Shown here: positions 1-8,227 of the stretch, piece after piece
Position numbering within the stretch: the stretch's first letter is position 1
Layout of the letters: every line of letters begins with the position of its first letter
Assembly: GCF_023897065.1 (NCBI RefSeq)
Contig: NZ_JAMHIV010000005.1
Span: 124,001 to 188,000, forward strand
Length of the DNA: 64,000 nt
DNA from: Crossiella sp. SN42
GTDB lineage: Bacteria; Actinomycetota; Actinomycetes; Mycobacteriales; Pseudonocardiaceae
Reading direction: 5' to 3'
The notes under the pieces: generated by a model
What the model was told of the DNA's origin: nothing
Seen by the model: the letters and a program-made list of their open reading frames with translations, nothing else
Databases searched by the model: none
Made by a program: the position numbers and the translations under genes

Positions 1-835
1 GCCGCAGGGCCTCGTTGACCGCCCACTCCCGGTACTGCGCGGACTCCTTCGCCCGCGCCAGCGCCGCCGGGTCCCGGACCAGTTCGTAGATCACCCAGGA
101 CATGGCCGCGCTGGTGGTGTCGTACCCGGCGGCGATCAGGCTGATCACCTGGTCCACCACCTCGGTCTCGGACAGGCCCGCGCCGTCCTCGTCGCGGGCC
201 GCGACCAGCAGGGCCAGCACGTCGCCGGCCTCGGGATCCCGGTCCCGGCGGGCGATCTCCGCGCGCACCCGGTCGGCCACCTCGGCCCTGGCCCTGGCCG
301 CGCGGCGGCGGGCCAGCGGGGACAGCTGCTGCACCAGCGGCGGGCGTTCCACCAGGTCCAGGCCGATCTGCAGCAGCCTGCCCAGCTCGGGTTCGTCGGC
401 GGCCAGGCGCGGGCCGAACAGGGCCTGGATGGTGCTGCGGCGGACCACCGCGCGGAAGGCCTGGTAGACGTCGACCACCTGGCCGGGCCGCCAGGTGTCC
501 AGCTCGGCGTCGGCGTTGGCCCGCATCAGCTCGGCGTGCGCCCGGATGTGGCGGTGGTGGAAGGCGGGCTGGACCAGCCGCCGCCTGCGCCGGTGCGGTT
601 CGCCGTCGCTGACGATCAACGCGGTCTCCCCGCCGACCGGCAGCAGGACCTGGAAGGCCTCGCGCCAGCGGAACAGCCCGGAGTTGGCGAAGACGAACTG
701 GTTCGCCGCCGGCCCCAGCAGATAGGTGAAGCGCAGCGGCGGGAAACCGGTCTGGATCACCGGCCCGTGCTCCCGGTCCAGGCGCATCAGCTCGCGGTAG
801 GGGTCGCGCAGCATGGCCAGCACGTGGCGGGACAT
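1..835 (-). CDS. Cytochrome P450, C-terminus beyond the window
   Basis: A haem monooxygenase of which about 278 N-terminal residues are visible; the ExxR end and the Cys haem loop lie outside the window. The recognisable part includes the C-helix region (DGEPHRRRRRLVQPAFHH) and the I-helix oxygen-activation motif AAGYDTTSAAM, followed by the start of the ExxR helix near the edge (NEALR). The 'QPAFHH' type of C-helix resembles CYP families nearer to eukaryote-like P450s than the usual actinomycete secondary-metabolism CYPs; this is an impression from sequence, not a search. The ATG at 835 overlaps the stop of the upstream alcohol dehydrogenase by one base (TGATG), so the two are translationally coupled and probably act on one substrate. 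The substrate is unknown. Confidence 0.88.
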   Translation of the reverse strand, partial: MSRHVLAMLRDPYRELMRLDREHGPVIQTGFPPLRFTYLLGPAANQFVFANSGLFRWREAFQVLLPVGGETALIVSDGEPHRRRRRLVQPAFHHRHIRAHAELMRANADAELDTWRPGQVVDVYQAFRAVVRRSTIQALFGPRLAADEPELGRLLQIGLDLVERPPLVQQLSPLARRRAARARAEVADRVRAEIARRDRDPEAGDVLALLVAARDEDGAGLSETEVVDQVISLIAAGYDTTSAAMSWVIYELVRDPAALARAKESAQYREWAVNEALR

Positions 836-1971
836 CAGAAGGTCACCACCTGACGGACCGCCTCGCCACTGGCCAGCCGGTCGAAGCCGGTGTTGATCTC
901 ATCCAGGGTGAGGCGGTGGCTGAGCAGGCGGTGCACCGGCAGGCGGCCCGCGGCGTGCAGCTCGACGAAGCGCGGGATGTCCCGGCCGGGCACGCTGGAG
1001 CCGAGGTAGCTGCCGCGCAGGGTGCGTTCCTCGGCGACCAGGCTGAGCGCGGGCAGGGTGAGCTTGTGGTCGGGGTGCGGCAGGCCGACGGTGACCGTGG
1101 TGCCGCCGGGGCGGGTGGCCGCGTAGGCCTGTTCCAGCACCCGCACGCTGCCGGTGGTGTCGATGACCTTGTCCGCGCCGCCCTTGGTCAGCTCGCGCAC
1201 CGCAGCCACCGCGTCCGGGCCGCCGGCGACCGAGTCGGTGGCGCCCAGCTCGGTGGCCAGCTTCCGCTTGTCCTCCACCAGGTCCACCGCGACCAGCTGC
1301 CCGGCCCCGGCGACCAGCGCGCCGAGCACCGCGGCCAGCCCGACCCCGCCGAGCCCGAAGACCGCCACCCGCTCCCCCGGCTCGATCCGGGCGGAGTTCA
1401 GCGCCGCGCCCGCGCCGGTCAGCACCGCGCAGCCGAACAGCGCCGCGGTCTCCCACGGCAGCTCCCTGGGCACCGGCACCGCCGAGCGGGCCGAGACCAC
1501 CGCGTACTCGGCGAAGGCGGACACGCCGAGGTGGTGGAAGGGCCGCTCCCCCGCCGCGTCCCGCCACCGCCTGGCTCCGCTGAGCAGGTGGCCGGCCCGG
1601 TTGGCGGCCGCGCCCGGCTCGCACAGGGCCGGGCGGCCGCCGAAGCAGCGCGGGCAGTGGCCGCAGGCGGGCACGAAGGAGAGCACGACGTGGTCGCCGG
1701 GGGTGAAGCCGCTGGTCCCTGGGCCGAGTTCGACGACCTCGCCGGCGGCCTCGTGGCCGAGGACCATCGGGACCGGGCGGGGGCGGGAGCCGTTGATCAC
1801 GGAGAGGTCGGAGTGGCAGAGCCCGGCGGCGCGGACCCGGATCAACAGCTCACCGGGGCCGGGGCCGTCCAGGGCCAGCTCGACGACGTCCAGGGGCCGG
1901 GACCCGGCATAGGGTCCCTCGGCCCCGATCTCACGCAGCACCGCCGCCCGGACCCGCTCCACGCCACTCAT
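835..1971 (-). CDS. Zinc-dependent alcohol dehydrogenase, MDR superfamily
   Basis: A 378-residue medium-chain dehydrogenase/reductase that oxidises an alcohol or reduces an aldehyde with a nicotinamide cofactor. Visible motifs are the catalytic-zinc signature GHEAAGEVVELG, a structural-zinc cysteine lobe (ACGHCPRCFGGRPALCEPG) and the Rossmann motif VFGLGGVGLAA followed by VAVD, whose Asp favours NAD(H). The length and the structural-zinc lobe fit class III-like bacterial ADHs. The ATG at 1971 is preceded by AGGAGG five bases upstream, a strong ribosome site. The gene runs into the P450 by a 1-bp overlap, so a P450 hydroxylation and alcohol oxidation pair is a reasonable inference. It is unlikely to be a formaldehyde-specific enzyme on present evidence. 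Confidence 0.9.
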   Translation of the reverse strand: MSGVERVRAAVLREIGAEGPYAGSRPLDVVELALDGPGPGELLIRVRAAGLCHSDLSVINGSRPRPVPMVLGHEAAGEVVELGPGTSGFTPGDHVVLSFVPACGHCPRCFGGRPALCEPGAAANRAGHLLSGARRWRDAAGERPFHHLGVSAFAEYAVVSARSAVPVPRELPWETAALFGCAVLTGAGAALNSARIEPGERVAVFGLGGVGLAAVLGALVAGAGQLVAVDLVEDKRKLATELGATDSVAGGPDAVAAVRELTKGGADKVIDTTGSVRVLEQAYAATRPGGTTVTVGLPHPDHKLTLPALSLVAEERTLRGSYLGSSVPGRDIPRFVELHAAGRLPVHRLLSHRLTLDEINTGFDRLASGEAVRQVVTF

Positions 1972-2010
1972 CCGACCTCCTGGGTGATCGTTCTCTACCA
2001 GTGCAACGAG

Positions 2011-2427
2011 CTAGGGGCGGAGGAGCTTCTCCAGGGCCGGGCGCAGCGGGGTGGTGATCTCGGTGGGGCGGCGGGTCGCGCGGTCGACGAAGACGTGGGT
2101 GAAGGTGCCCTCGGCGGCCGGGGTGTCCGCGCCGGCGGAGAACAGGGCGATCTCGTAGCGGACGCTGGAGCGACCGAGGTGGGCCACCCGCAGACCGGCT
2201 TCCACCGGGTCCGGGAAGGCCAGTGGCGCGCGGAACTCGCAGCTGGACTGCACGCACAGGCCGATGGTGGGTCCGCCGTGGATGTCCAGGCCGCCTTCGG
2301 CGATCAGGTAGGTGTTGATCGCGGTGTCCATGAAGGCGTAGTACACGACGTTGTTCACGTGGCCGTAGACGTCGTTGTCGCCCCACCGGGTGGGGATGGT
2401 CAGCCACTGCACGTATCCGTCCCGCAT
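2011..2427 (-). CDS. Hot-dog fold acyl-CoA thioesterase (4HBT type)
   Basis: About 138 residues with the 4-hydroxybenzoyl-CoA thioesterase pattern: TRWGDNDVYGHVNNVVYYAFMDTAIN, where the D-x-D-x-x-G-H-V-N-N stretch carries the catalytic acidic residue. The rest follows the family order (SSCEFRAPLAFPD, VGRSSVRYEIALF-like strands). These enzymes hydrolyse acyl-CoA thioesters in the cytoplasm. The frame could extend upstream to about 2484, but conservation begins a few residues after the ATG at 2427, so that start is preferred; its Shine-Dalgarno is weak. The gene is 39 bp downstream of the ADH start region on the same strand and may be cotranscribed with the ADH-P450 pair. The substrate is not predictable from sequence. 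Confidence 0.85.
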   Translation of the reverse strand: MRDGYVQWLTIPTRWGDNDVYGHVNNVVYYAFMDTAINTYLIAEGGLDIHGGPTIGLCVQSSCEFRAPLAFPDPVEAGLRVAHLGRSSVRYEIALFSAGADTPAAEGTFTHVFVDRATRRPTEITTPLRPALEKLLRP

Positions 2428-2464
2428 GGGGTCAGTTTGCCCTGTGCTCCCGGCGATCGTTACC

Positions 2465-2476
2465 ATGCGATCGCAT
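2465..2476. promoter_or_regulatory. 12-bp perfect palindrome, possible operator
   Basis: ATGCGATCGCAT is a perfect dyad between the thioesterase start (2427, minus) and the small membrane protein start (2503, plus). It sits where an operator for the divergent pair would be expected. GCGATCGC is also a common palindromic octamer in GC-rich genomes, so a chance occurrence is quite possible. Confidence 0.3.
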
Positions 2477-2502
2477 TGGAACAACGTCTCTTGGGGGAAG
2501 TC

Positions 2503-2688
2503 ATGATCGTGCTGGGTGCCCTGCTGATCTTCCAGGGCTTTGGCGGCGCGCTGGCGCCGGTGCTCTGGGGTGGCAATCTCGGCCTCACCGCGCTGATCGA
2601 CCTGCCGATGTGGTCGCGCTACGCGATCGGCGTCATCGGCGTGGCCTGCCTGCTCGCCGGGCTGGGCAAGCGCAAGACCGCCAGCTGA
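2503..2688 (+). CDS. Small two-helix membrane protein
   Basis: A 61-residue protein starting MIVLGALLIFQGFGGAL. It contains two hydrophobic segments, about residues 1-20 and 38-56 (YAIGVIGVACLLAGLG), and ends with a positive KRKTAS tail. This suggests a small integral membrane protein with a cytoplasmic C-terminus. The ATG at 2503 is preceded by GGGGGAAG at ideal spacing, which argues for real translation even though the reading frame is open far upstream. No family is recognised. It is divergent from the thioesterase and shares its 75-bp intergenic region. Confidence 0.6.
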   Translation: MIVLGALLIFQGFGGALAPVLWGGNLGLTALIDLPMWSRYAIGVIGVACLLAGLGKRKTAS

Positions 2689-2946
2689 TCAAGTAAAGAG
2701 CCTTGCCGAAGTCGGGTGGGCGGAGCTACCGTTACGGCTCCGCCACCGATGTAATCCATTGATCCTCCGCTGCGCGCAGAAAATGCGTTTCCGTGTACAT
2801 GCATAGTGTTTACCAAATTTATACCGAAAACCGGTGAACATCCCACCTATGGAGTTCAGCCATTTAGCGGCCGATACCCATAAACATTTACGCTAGCCTA
2901 TCCCAGATGCTCTCCCACATATAGCGTAGCATTGGGAAGGACCCCT
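2689..2946 (+). promoter_or_regulatory. AT-rich upstream region of the DUF4360 gene
   Basis: This 258-bp gap is strikingly AT-rich for this genome, with runs such as GTTTACCAAATTTATACC and CATAAACATTTACG. It presumably carries the promoter of the secreted DUF4360 gene. No confident -10/-35 pair is assigned. AT-rich pockets like this are typical targets of Lsr2-type silencing in actinomycetes, which is inference here. Confidence 0.45.
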
Positions 2947-3609
2947 ATGTTCCGTATGATGGCCGCTGTCGGCGCGACATTTGCGTTATTAACGTCGTTT
3001 ACCCCTGCGGCATTTGCCGACGAGTCCGTGCCTCCGCCCACCGCGAAAATCACCATCGATCTGCTCACGGTGAACGGCTCGGGCTGCCCGCTCGGCACGG
3101 CCGCGGTGGCCGTCTCCCAGGACAACACTGCGTTCACCGTCACCTACAGCGAGTACCTGGCGCAGGTCGGCGTCGGCGCCAAGCCGACCGACATGCGGAA
3201 GAACTGCCAGCTCAACATGCGGGTCAACGTGCCGTCCGGGTTCACCTACGCGATCGCGCAGGCGGACTACCGCGGGTACGCCAACCTCGCCGCGGGCGCC
3301 AAGGGCATCGAGCGTGCCAACTACTACTTCCAGGGAATGTCACCGACGGCCTTTATCAACCACAACTACAACGGGCCGTTCGACGACAACTGGCAGGCCA
3401 CCGACAAGGTCGATGTGGCCTCCCTGGTCTACGCCCCCTGTGGCGAAAAGCGCAACTTCAACATCAATACCGAGCTGCGCGTGGACAAGGGCACCTCCAA
3501 TCCCGCGACCACGACCAGCTTCATGGCGATGGACTCCACCGATGGGGCCATCAACACCACATATCACTTCGCCTGGCAGAAGTGCCCGAAGTGGACGTGG
3601 CCTTGGTGA
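2947..3609 (+). CDS. Secreted DUF4360-family protein
   Basis: A 220-residue exported protein with a signal peptide (MFRMMAAVGATFALLTSFTPAAFA, probable cleavage after AFA). The mature part opens with DxLTVNGSGCPLGTAAVAVSxDNTAFTVTYSEY and contains RKNCQLNMRVNVPSGFTYAI, typical of DUF4360, a family of small extracellular beta-rich proteins of unknown function. Cysteine pairs (GSGCPLG/RKNCQL and APCGEK/WQKCPK) suggest disulfides. GGAAGG six bases before the ATG at 2947 decides the start over an in-frame TTG at 2932. The upstream 250 bp and the first codons are far more AT-rich than the surroundings. Function is unknown; it may be a wall-associated or stress-secreted protein. Confidence 0.82.
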   Translation: MFRMMAAVGATFALLTSFTPAAFADESVPPPTAKITIDLLTVNGSGCPLGTAAVAVSQDNTAFTVTYSEYLAQVGVGAKPTDMRKNCQLNMRVNVPSGFTYAIAQADYRGYANLAAGAKGIERANYYFQGMSPTAFINHNYNGPFDDNWQATDKVDVASLVYAPCGEKRNFNINTELRVDKGTSNPATTTSFMAMDSTDGAINTTYHFAWQKCPKWTWPW

Positions 3610-3639
3610 CCCGGGACTGACCGCGCTGCACCCTGCACA

Positions 3640-3670
3640 GCGCACGGCGACAACTCAAGTCGCCGTGCGC
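3640..3670. terminator. Bidirectional hairpin terminator
   Basis: A perfect 12-bp stem (GCGCACGGCGAC at 3640-3651 pairing with 3659-3670) with a 7-base loop AACTCAA. It lies between the convergent DUF4360 gene (ends 3609) and carboxylesterase gene (ends 3688), as expected for a shared, U-tract-less actinomycete terminator. Confidence 0.8.
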
Positions 3671-3687
3671 CAGCGCGCGTATACCCG

Positions 3688-5202
3688 CTATTCGAACCAG
3701 GTGCCCGAGGCCCAGGTGCGCCCGTCCCACACCTTCCGCTCGGCCGCGCCGGGGTCGGCCACCGCCCGGCGCTCGGTGCCGAAGATCCAGGTTTCCCGCT
3801 CGGTCTCGGTGTAGCGGGGCCATTCCGGCTGATCCGGCAGTTGCGGCGACCCGGTGCGCGCGAAGGCGGCCCAGCGCCGGTGCATCTCCGCGGACAGCTC
3901 GGCGGCCACCGGATCGGCGCTGAGCGGGCTGCCCCGCCGGTCCGCGCCGTGCGCCCACACGTACGGCAGCTCGGTGCCGTGCCCGGCCGCCAGCATCGGC
4001 GAGAGCCAGGGCGCGGCCGCGTCGAAGCGGTAGCGCCACGCCGGCGCGTGCCTGCTCTGCGCGTCCAGCAGGCGCACCGTGGGCACCCCGTAGCGCTCGT
4101 CGGTCATCACCGCCGCGTTGACCTCCCTGGTGCTCGCGGCCGGCCGGTTGGCCCGATAGGCCGAGAGCACCTCCTGCGCGCCGGTCTCGCCGAAGGCGGC
4201 GGCCAGCACCCGCGGCGCCCGGTCCCCCGCCCACGGGTCCATGGCCAGGTACAGCGCGGACTCCTCCAGGTTGCTGCCGGCCAGCAGCGGCACCCCGGCC
4301 GCGGACCCGTCGGCCACCCTGCGCACCGGCACCTCGGGCAGCACCGCGCCGTCCACGGTCGGCCGCCACACCCACATGCCGCGCCCGAACGGGCTCAGCT
4401 CGGTCTGCGCGGCCAGCAGCTCGGCGGCAGGCACCTGGCTGAGCCGGTTCGGCCGCACGTCCAGCAGCGCCAGCAGCCGGGCCGCCAGCGCGGCGCTGAC
4501 CTCCTCGGCGGCCACGTGGTCCCCGCCGCCGCTCTGCGAGATCACCCCGTGGAAGAGCCCGGCCGCGGCGGGCGCGGCCATCAGGTTGGCCACGCTCTTC
4601 GCGCCCGCGGAGTTGCCCGCGATGGTGACCCGGGCCGGGTCGCCGCCGAAGGAGGCGATGTTGTCCCGCACCCAGCGCAGCGCGGCGATCTGGTCCAGCA
4701 GCCCGCCGTTGGCCGCGTGCGGGTGGGTCTCGCCGAGGTTGAGGAAGCCGAAGGCGCCCAGCCGGTAGTTCAGGGTGACCACGACCAGGTTGTCCCGGCG
4801 GGCGAAGGTGTCGCCGTCGCCGACGTGCTCGGGCCCCGCGCCGACCACGTACCCCCCGCCGTGCACCCACACCAGCACCGGGTGCGGGCCGGGCGCCACC
4901 GGCGCGCACACGTTGAGGTACAGGCAGTTCTCGCTGATCCGGCTGGGCTCGTCCATCGCGGCCGGGGTGGGCACCGGCACCGGGGCGGGCATCGCGGGCA
5001 GCACCGGCTGCATGGCGCGGGCGGCGAACCGGCGGGCGCCGCGCACCCCGGTCCACGGCCGCACCGGCTGCGGCGGGCGGTGCCGCAGCTCGCCCAGCGG
5101 CGGTTCGGCGTAGGGCAGGCCACGCCAGGCCAGCACGCCGTCGAGGTCCAGCCCGCGGACGGTGCCCGCGGCGGTGTCGACGACGGTGCGGTCAGTGCTC
5201 AC
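3688..5202 (-). CDS. Type B carboxylesterase
   Basis: A 504-residue alpha/beta hydrolase of the carboxylesterase/cholinesterase family, which hydrolyses carboxylic esters. The oxyanion hole is in VWVHGGGYVVG, the nucleophile Ser198 sits in IAGNSAGAKS (variant GxSxG), the acidic residue is probably in AGSNLEES, and the His is in AGHGTELPYVW. SENCLYLNV is a classic type B signature. The length is usual for the family and no signal peptide is seen, so it should be cytoplasmic. The GTG at 5202 has GAGGGG upstream. It starts 34 bp after the LacI regulator gene on the same strand and is probably cotranscribed with, and controlled by, it. Confidence 0.92.
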   Translation of the reverse strand: MSTDRTVVDTAAGTVRGLDLDGVLAWRGLPYAEPPLGELRHRPPQPVRPWTGVRGARRFAARAMQPVLPAMPAPVPVPTPAAMDEPSRISENCLYLNVCAPVAPGPHPVLVWVHGGGYVVGAGPEHVGDGDTFARRDNLVVVTLNYRLGAFGFLNLGETHPHAANGGLLDQIAALRWVRDNIASFGGDPARVTIAGNSAGAKSVANLMAAPAAAGLFHGVISQSGGGDHVAAEEVSAALAARLLALLDVRPNRLSQVPAAELLAAQTELSPFGRGMWVWRPTVDGAVLPEVPVRRVADGSAAGVPLLAGSNLEESALYLAMDPWAGDRAPRVLAAAFGETGAQEVLSAYRANRPAASTREVNAAVMTDERYGVPTVRLLDAQSRHAPAWRYRFDAAAPWLSPMLAAGHGTELPYVWAHGADRRGSPLSADPVAAELSAEMHRRWAAFARTGSPQLPDQPEWPRYTETERETWIFGTERRAVADPGAAERKVWDGRTWASGTWFE

Positions 5203-5236
5203 AGGGTTCCCCTCGCCGGTGGTTCGACAGGGCGGA

Positions 5237-6232
5237 TCAGGACGGGGCCGGGCTGGAGTCGCGCACCACCAGCTCGGGGGTCAGCCGGACCGGCTCGGCC
5301 GCGCGGCCGTCGAGCCGGTCCAGCAGCCGGGCCACCGCGGTGCGGCCCATCTCCCGCATCGGCGAGCGCACGGTGGTCAGCGGCACGGTCAGCGCGGAGA
5401 CCATCGGGATGTCGTTGAAGCCGACCAGCGCGAAGTCCTCGCCGATGCGGCGGCCGTGGTCGCGCAGCGCGCCCATCGCGCCGATGGCGGCCTCGTCGTT
5501 GACCGCGAAGGCCGCGGTCACCGGCAGCCCGGCGCGCAGCACCCGGTCCATCGCCGCGTAGCCGCCAGCCGAGTCGTACCCGCTGTGCGCCACCAGCTCC
5601 GCGGGCACCGGGTGCCCGGCCTCGGCGCAGGCGCGGCGGAAACCGGTGGTGCGGTCGGCGCAGGTGCTCGCGTAGGGCTGGCCGGCCAGCACCGCGATCG
5701 CGGTGTGCCCGCGCGCCAGCAGGTGCCGCGCGGCCAGCCCGCCACCGGCCTGGTCATCGCAGGTCACCGAGGGGTGCTCCGCGCAGCGGCGGCTGACCAG
5801 CACGAACGGCGAGTCGTCGCGCACCAGCCGGTCCAGCCCGGCCCCGTCCAGCCGCGCGTCGCCCACGATCAGCCCGTCCACCCGGGAGGACAGCAGCGCG
5901 GCCAGCGCGGACTCGTGCTGCTCGGCCGAGTCGTGCGTGTTGGTCACGAAGGTCCGGTAACCGGCCTCCAGCGCGGCTTCCTGGATGCCCTCGTAGATCG
6001 CGGCCAGCACGTAGTCGGTGAGGGTGGGCACCAGCACGCCGAGGATGCGGGTGCGCTGGGTGCGCAGGCTGGCGGCGTACTCGTTGCGGATGTAGCCGAG
6101 CCGCTCGGCCGCGGCCCGCACCCTGGCCTCGGTGTCCGCGGTGACCTGGGCGGTGCCGTTGAGCACCCGCGCCACGGTGGAGATGTGCAGACCGGTGGCC
6201 TCGGCCACTGCCCGCAGGGTCGCCCGCGCCAC
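5237..6232 (-). CDS. LacI-family transcriptional regulator
   Basis: About 331 residues: an N-terminal LacI helix-turn-helix (ATLRAVAEATGLHISTVARVLNG, residues 3-26), a hinge, then a periplasmic-binding-like effector domain (ILGVLVPTLTDYVLAAIYEGIQEAA; FALVGFNDIPMVSALTVPLTTVRSP near the C-terminus). It should bind a palindromic operator and respond to a small ligand, often a sugar. Family alignment places the start at GTG 6232; GTG 6238 is in frame but abuts the AGGAGG ribosome site too closely. It precedes the carboxylesterase in a likely two-gene operon, so the ligand may be the esterase substrate or product. It is divergent from the AraC-type gene across 135 bp. Confidence 0.9.
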   Translation of the reverse strand: MARATLRAVAEATGLHISTVARVLNGTAQVTADTEARVRAAAERLGYIRNEYAASLRTQRTRILGVLVPTLTDYVLAAIYEGIQEAALEAGYRTFVTNTHDSAEQHESALAALLSSRVDGLIVGDARLDGAGLDRLVRDDSPFVLVSRRCAEHPSVTCDDQAGGGLAARHLLARGHTAIAVLAGQPYASTCADRTTGFRRACAEAGHPVPAELVAHSGYDSAGGYAAMDRVLRAGLPVTAAFAVNDEAAIGAMGALRDHGRRIGEDFALVGFNDIPMVSALTVPLTTVRSPMREMGRTAVARLLDRLDGRAAEPVRLTPELVVRDSSPAPS

Positions 6233-6367
6233 ACGCACCTCCTAGCCCGCCCCGAACAGCCTAGTGGTCCGCGGCGTCCGCGCCAGGCTCAGGCCGATCA
6301 GGCGAGGGTGCGGCCGGACCTCGTGCGATCAGCGTGCTCGCACCGCGACTCTCGATACATTCACGCC

Positions 6368-7342
6368 ATGCCGGTCACCGCGGGGGAGCGTGTGCGTGTG
6401 GTGGTGCCGCTGCTGGGTGGCGTCCCGTTGTTCGAGCTGGCCGTGCCGTGCGAGGTGTTCGGCTGCGACCGGCTGGACCTGACCCCGCGCTGGTACGACC
6501 TGGCCCTGTGCCAGGACCGGGCCGGGTCCCGGCGCACGCCGGAGGGGCTGCTGGTGGAGGCCACCGAGGAGCTCACCGCGCTGGAGTCCGCCGACCTCGT
6601 GGTGGTGGCCGCCGGCATGTCCTCCCAGGCGTCGCCGCAGTTGCTGGACGCGCTGCGTCGGGCGCACCGCCGGGGGGCGCGGATCGCCGCGGTGTGCTCG
6701 GGCGCGTTCGTGCTGGCCGAGGCGGGACTGCTGACCGGCCGCACGGTGACCACCCACTGGCTGCACGCCGACGCGCTGCGGCGGGCGCACCCGGAGGTCG
6801 GGGTGGACGAGACCGCGCTCTACCTCGACGACGGCGACATCCTCACCAGTGGCGGCACCGCGGCCGGGATCGACCTGTGCCTGCACATCGTGCGGCAGGA
6901 CTTCGGCGCGGCCGTCGCCGCCGAGGTCGGGCGGCGCATGGTCGTCGCCCCGCACCGGGAGGGCGACCAGACCCAGTACATCCCGGCCCCGGCGACCCCC
7001 TCGGCACCCGCGGGCCTGGCCCCGGTGCTGGAGTGGGCGATGACCAGGCTGCACGAGCCGCTGACCCTGCGGCAGCTCGCCCAGCGCGCGGCGATGAGCC
7101 CGCGCACCTTCGGCAGGCAGTTCACCCGGCAGGTCGGGCTGACCCCGCTGCGCTGGCTCAACCAGCAGCGCCTGGCCACCGCCCGCGGGCTGCTGGAGAC
7201 CACCGACCTGACCGTCGACCGCATCGCCGAACGCACCGGCTTCGCCACCGGCGCGCTGCTGCGCCAGCACTTCCGCCGGGCCCTGCGCACCACGCCCTCG
7301 GCCTACCGCCGCACCTTCGGCGCGGGCGGACACACGCCCTAG
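6368..7342 (+). CDS. GlxA-type regulator: DJ-1/PfpI domain plus AraC HTH
   Basis: A 324-residue protein with an N-terminal class I glutamine-amidotransferase-like (DJ-1/PfpI) domain, about residues 1-190, including the nucleophile-elbow region RRGARIAAVCSGAFVLAEAGLLTGRTVTTHW and DDGDILTSGGTAAGID. A C-terminal AraC pair of HTHs follows, about residues 215-315 (LTLRQLAQRAAMSPRTFGRQFTRQVGLTPLRWLNQQR and IAERTGFATGALLRQHFRRALRTTPSAYRRTF). This is the FtrA/GlxA architecture; such regulators commonly activate catabolic genes for nitrogenous or C1 compounds. The ATG at 6368 is chosen because domain homology starts within ten residues. The target genes are unknown. Confidence 0.92.
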   Translation: MPVTAGERVRVVVPLLGGVPLFELAVPCEVFGCDRLDLTPRWYDLALCQDRAGSRRTPEGLLVEATEELTALESADLVVVAAGMSSQASPQLLDALRRAHRRGARIAAVCSGAFVLAEAGLLTGRTVTTHWLHADALRRAHPEVGVDETALYLDDGDILTSGGTAAGIDLCLHIVRQDFGAAVAAEVGRRMVVAPHREGDQTQYIPAPATPSAPAGLAPVLEWAMTRLHEPLTLRQLAQRAAMSPRTFGRQFTRQVGLTPLRWLNQQRLATARGLLETTDLTVDRIAERTGFATGALLRQHFRRALRTTPSAYRRTFGAGGHTP

Positions 7343-7352
7343 GCTCACCGGC

Positions 7353-8183
7353 ATGGACGGCACCACGCTCCGGGACCGGCGGGCCGAGCTGCGGGACTTC
7401 CTGCGCAGCCGCCGCGCCCGGCTCACCCCGGCCCAGGTCGGCCTGCCGGAGACCGCGCGCCGCCGCACGCCAGGGTTGCGGCGGGAGGAGGTCGCGGTGC
7501 TCGCCGGGGTCGGGATCAGCTGGTACACCTGGCTGGAGCAGGGCCGGGACATCACCGTCTCCGGCGAGGTGCTGGACGCGGTGGCCAGGGCCTTGCGGCT
7601 GGCCGAGCCGGAGCGCGCGCACCTGTACCGGCTGGCCGGGCTGAACCCGCCGGAGGCCACCGGCGCGGTCGCGGTGGACCCGGAACAGCAGCGACTGCTG
7701 GACGGCTGGCTGCCGAACCCGGCCTACCTGATGGACCGGCACTGGAACTTCCTGGCGCTCAACACCGCGGCGCGGCGGGTCTTCGGTTACGACCTGGGCC
7801 ACGCGCACAACTGCCTGGTCACCTTCTTCACCCAGGCCGACTGCCGGTTCCGCTGGGCGGACTGGCACACCGTGGCCGCGGACATGGTGGCCAACTTCCG
7901 CGCCCAGTCCGCCCGCTACCCCGGGGACGAGCACTTCGCCGAACTTGCCGCGGACCTCTCCAGCGTGTCCCCGGAGTTCGCCGGGCTGTGGGCGCGGCAC
8001 GAGGTGCGGGAACGCAGCAGCGGCACCAAACAGCTGGTCCATCCCGAGGTCGGCGAGCTGAGCTTCGACTACACCGTGCTCACCGTGCCCGACCAGCCCG
8101 GCAACCGGCTGCTGCTGCACCTGCCGACCCCCGGCACGCCCACCGCGGACCGCCTCAGCCAGGTGCTGTCGACACCCGGATAA
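7353..8183 (+). CDS. XRE-family regulator with MmyB-like ligand domain
   Basis: 276 residues. An N-terminal XRE helix-turn-helix has the signature RRRTPGLRREEVAVLAGVGISWYTWLEQGRDITVSGEVLDAVARALRL (about residues 28-80). The MmyB-like ligand-binding domain follows (NPAYLMDRHWNFLALNTAARRVFGYDL; the LVHPEVGELSFDYTVLTVPDQPGNRLLLHLP end). MmyB-type regulators are abundant in actinomycetes and often lie beside the short-chain dehydrogenase they control. The SDR gene begins only 44 bp downstream here, so the pair is probably a regulator and target unit. The ligand domain has PAS-like character and may bind a fatty acid; that is inference from related structures. Confidence 0.92.
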   Translation: MDGTTLRDRRAELRDFLRSRRARLTPAQVGLPETARRRTPGLRREEVAVLAGVGISWYTWLEQGRDITVSGEVLDAVARALRLAEPERAHLYRLAGLNPPEATGAVAVDPEQQRLLDGWLPNPAYLMDRHWNFLALNTAARRVFGYDLGHAHNCLVTFFTQADCRFRWADWHTVAADMVANFRAQSARYPGDEHFAELAADLSSVSPEFAGLWARHEVRERSSGTKQLVHPEVGELSFDYTVLTVPDQPGNRLLLHLPTPGTPTADRLSQVLSTPG

Positions 8184-8227
8184 AGCGACACTGGTTGATC
8201 TTGACCGGCGGCCGCAGGATCAGCGCC

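Noticed and set aside
2465-2476. The ATGCGATCGCAT dyad as a definite operator
   Set aside because: It contains the common octamer GCGATCGC and there is no adjacent regulator, so it is kept only as a low-confidence feature.
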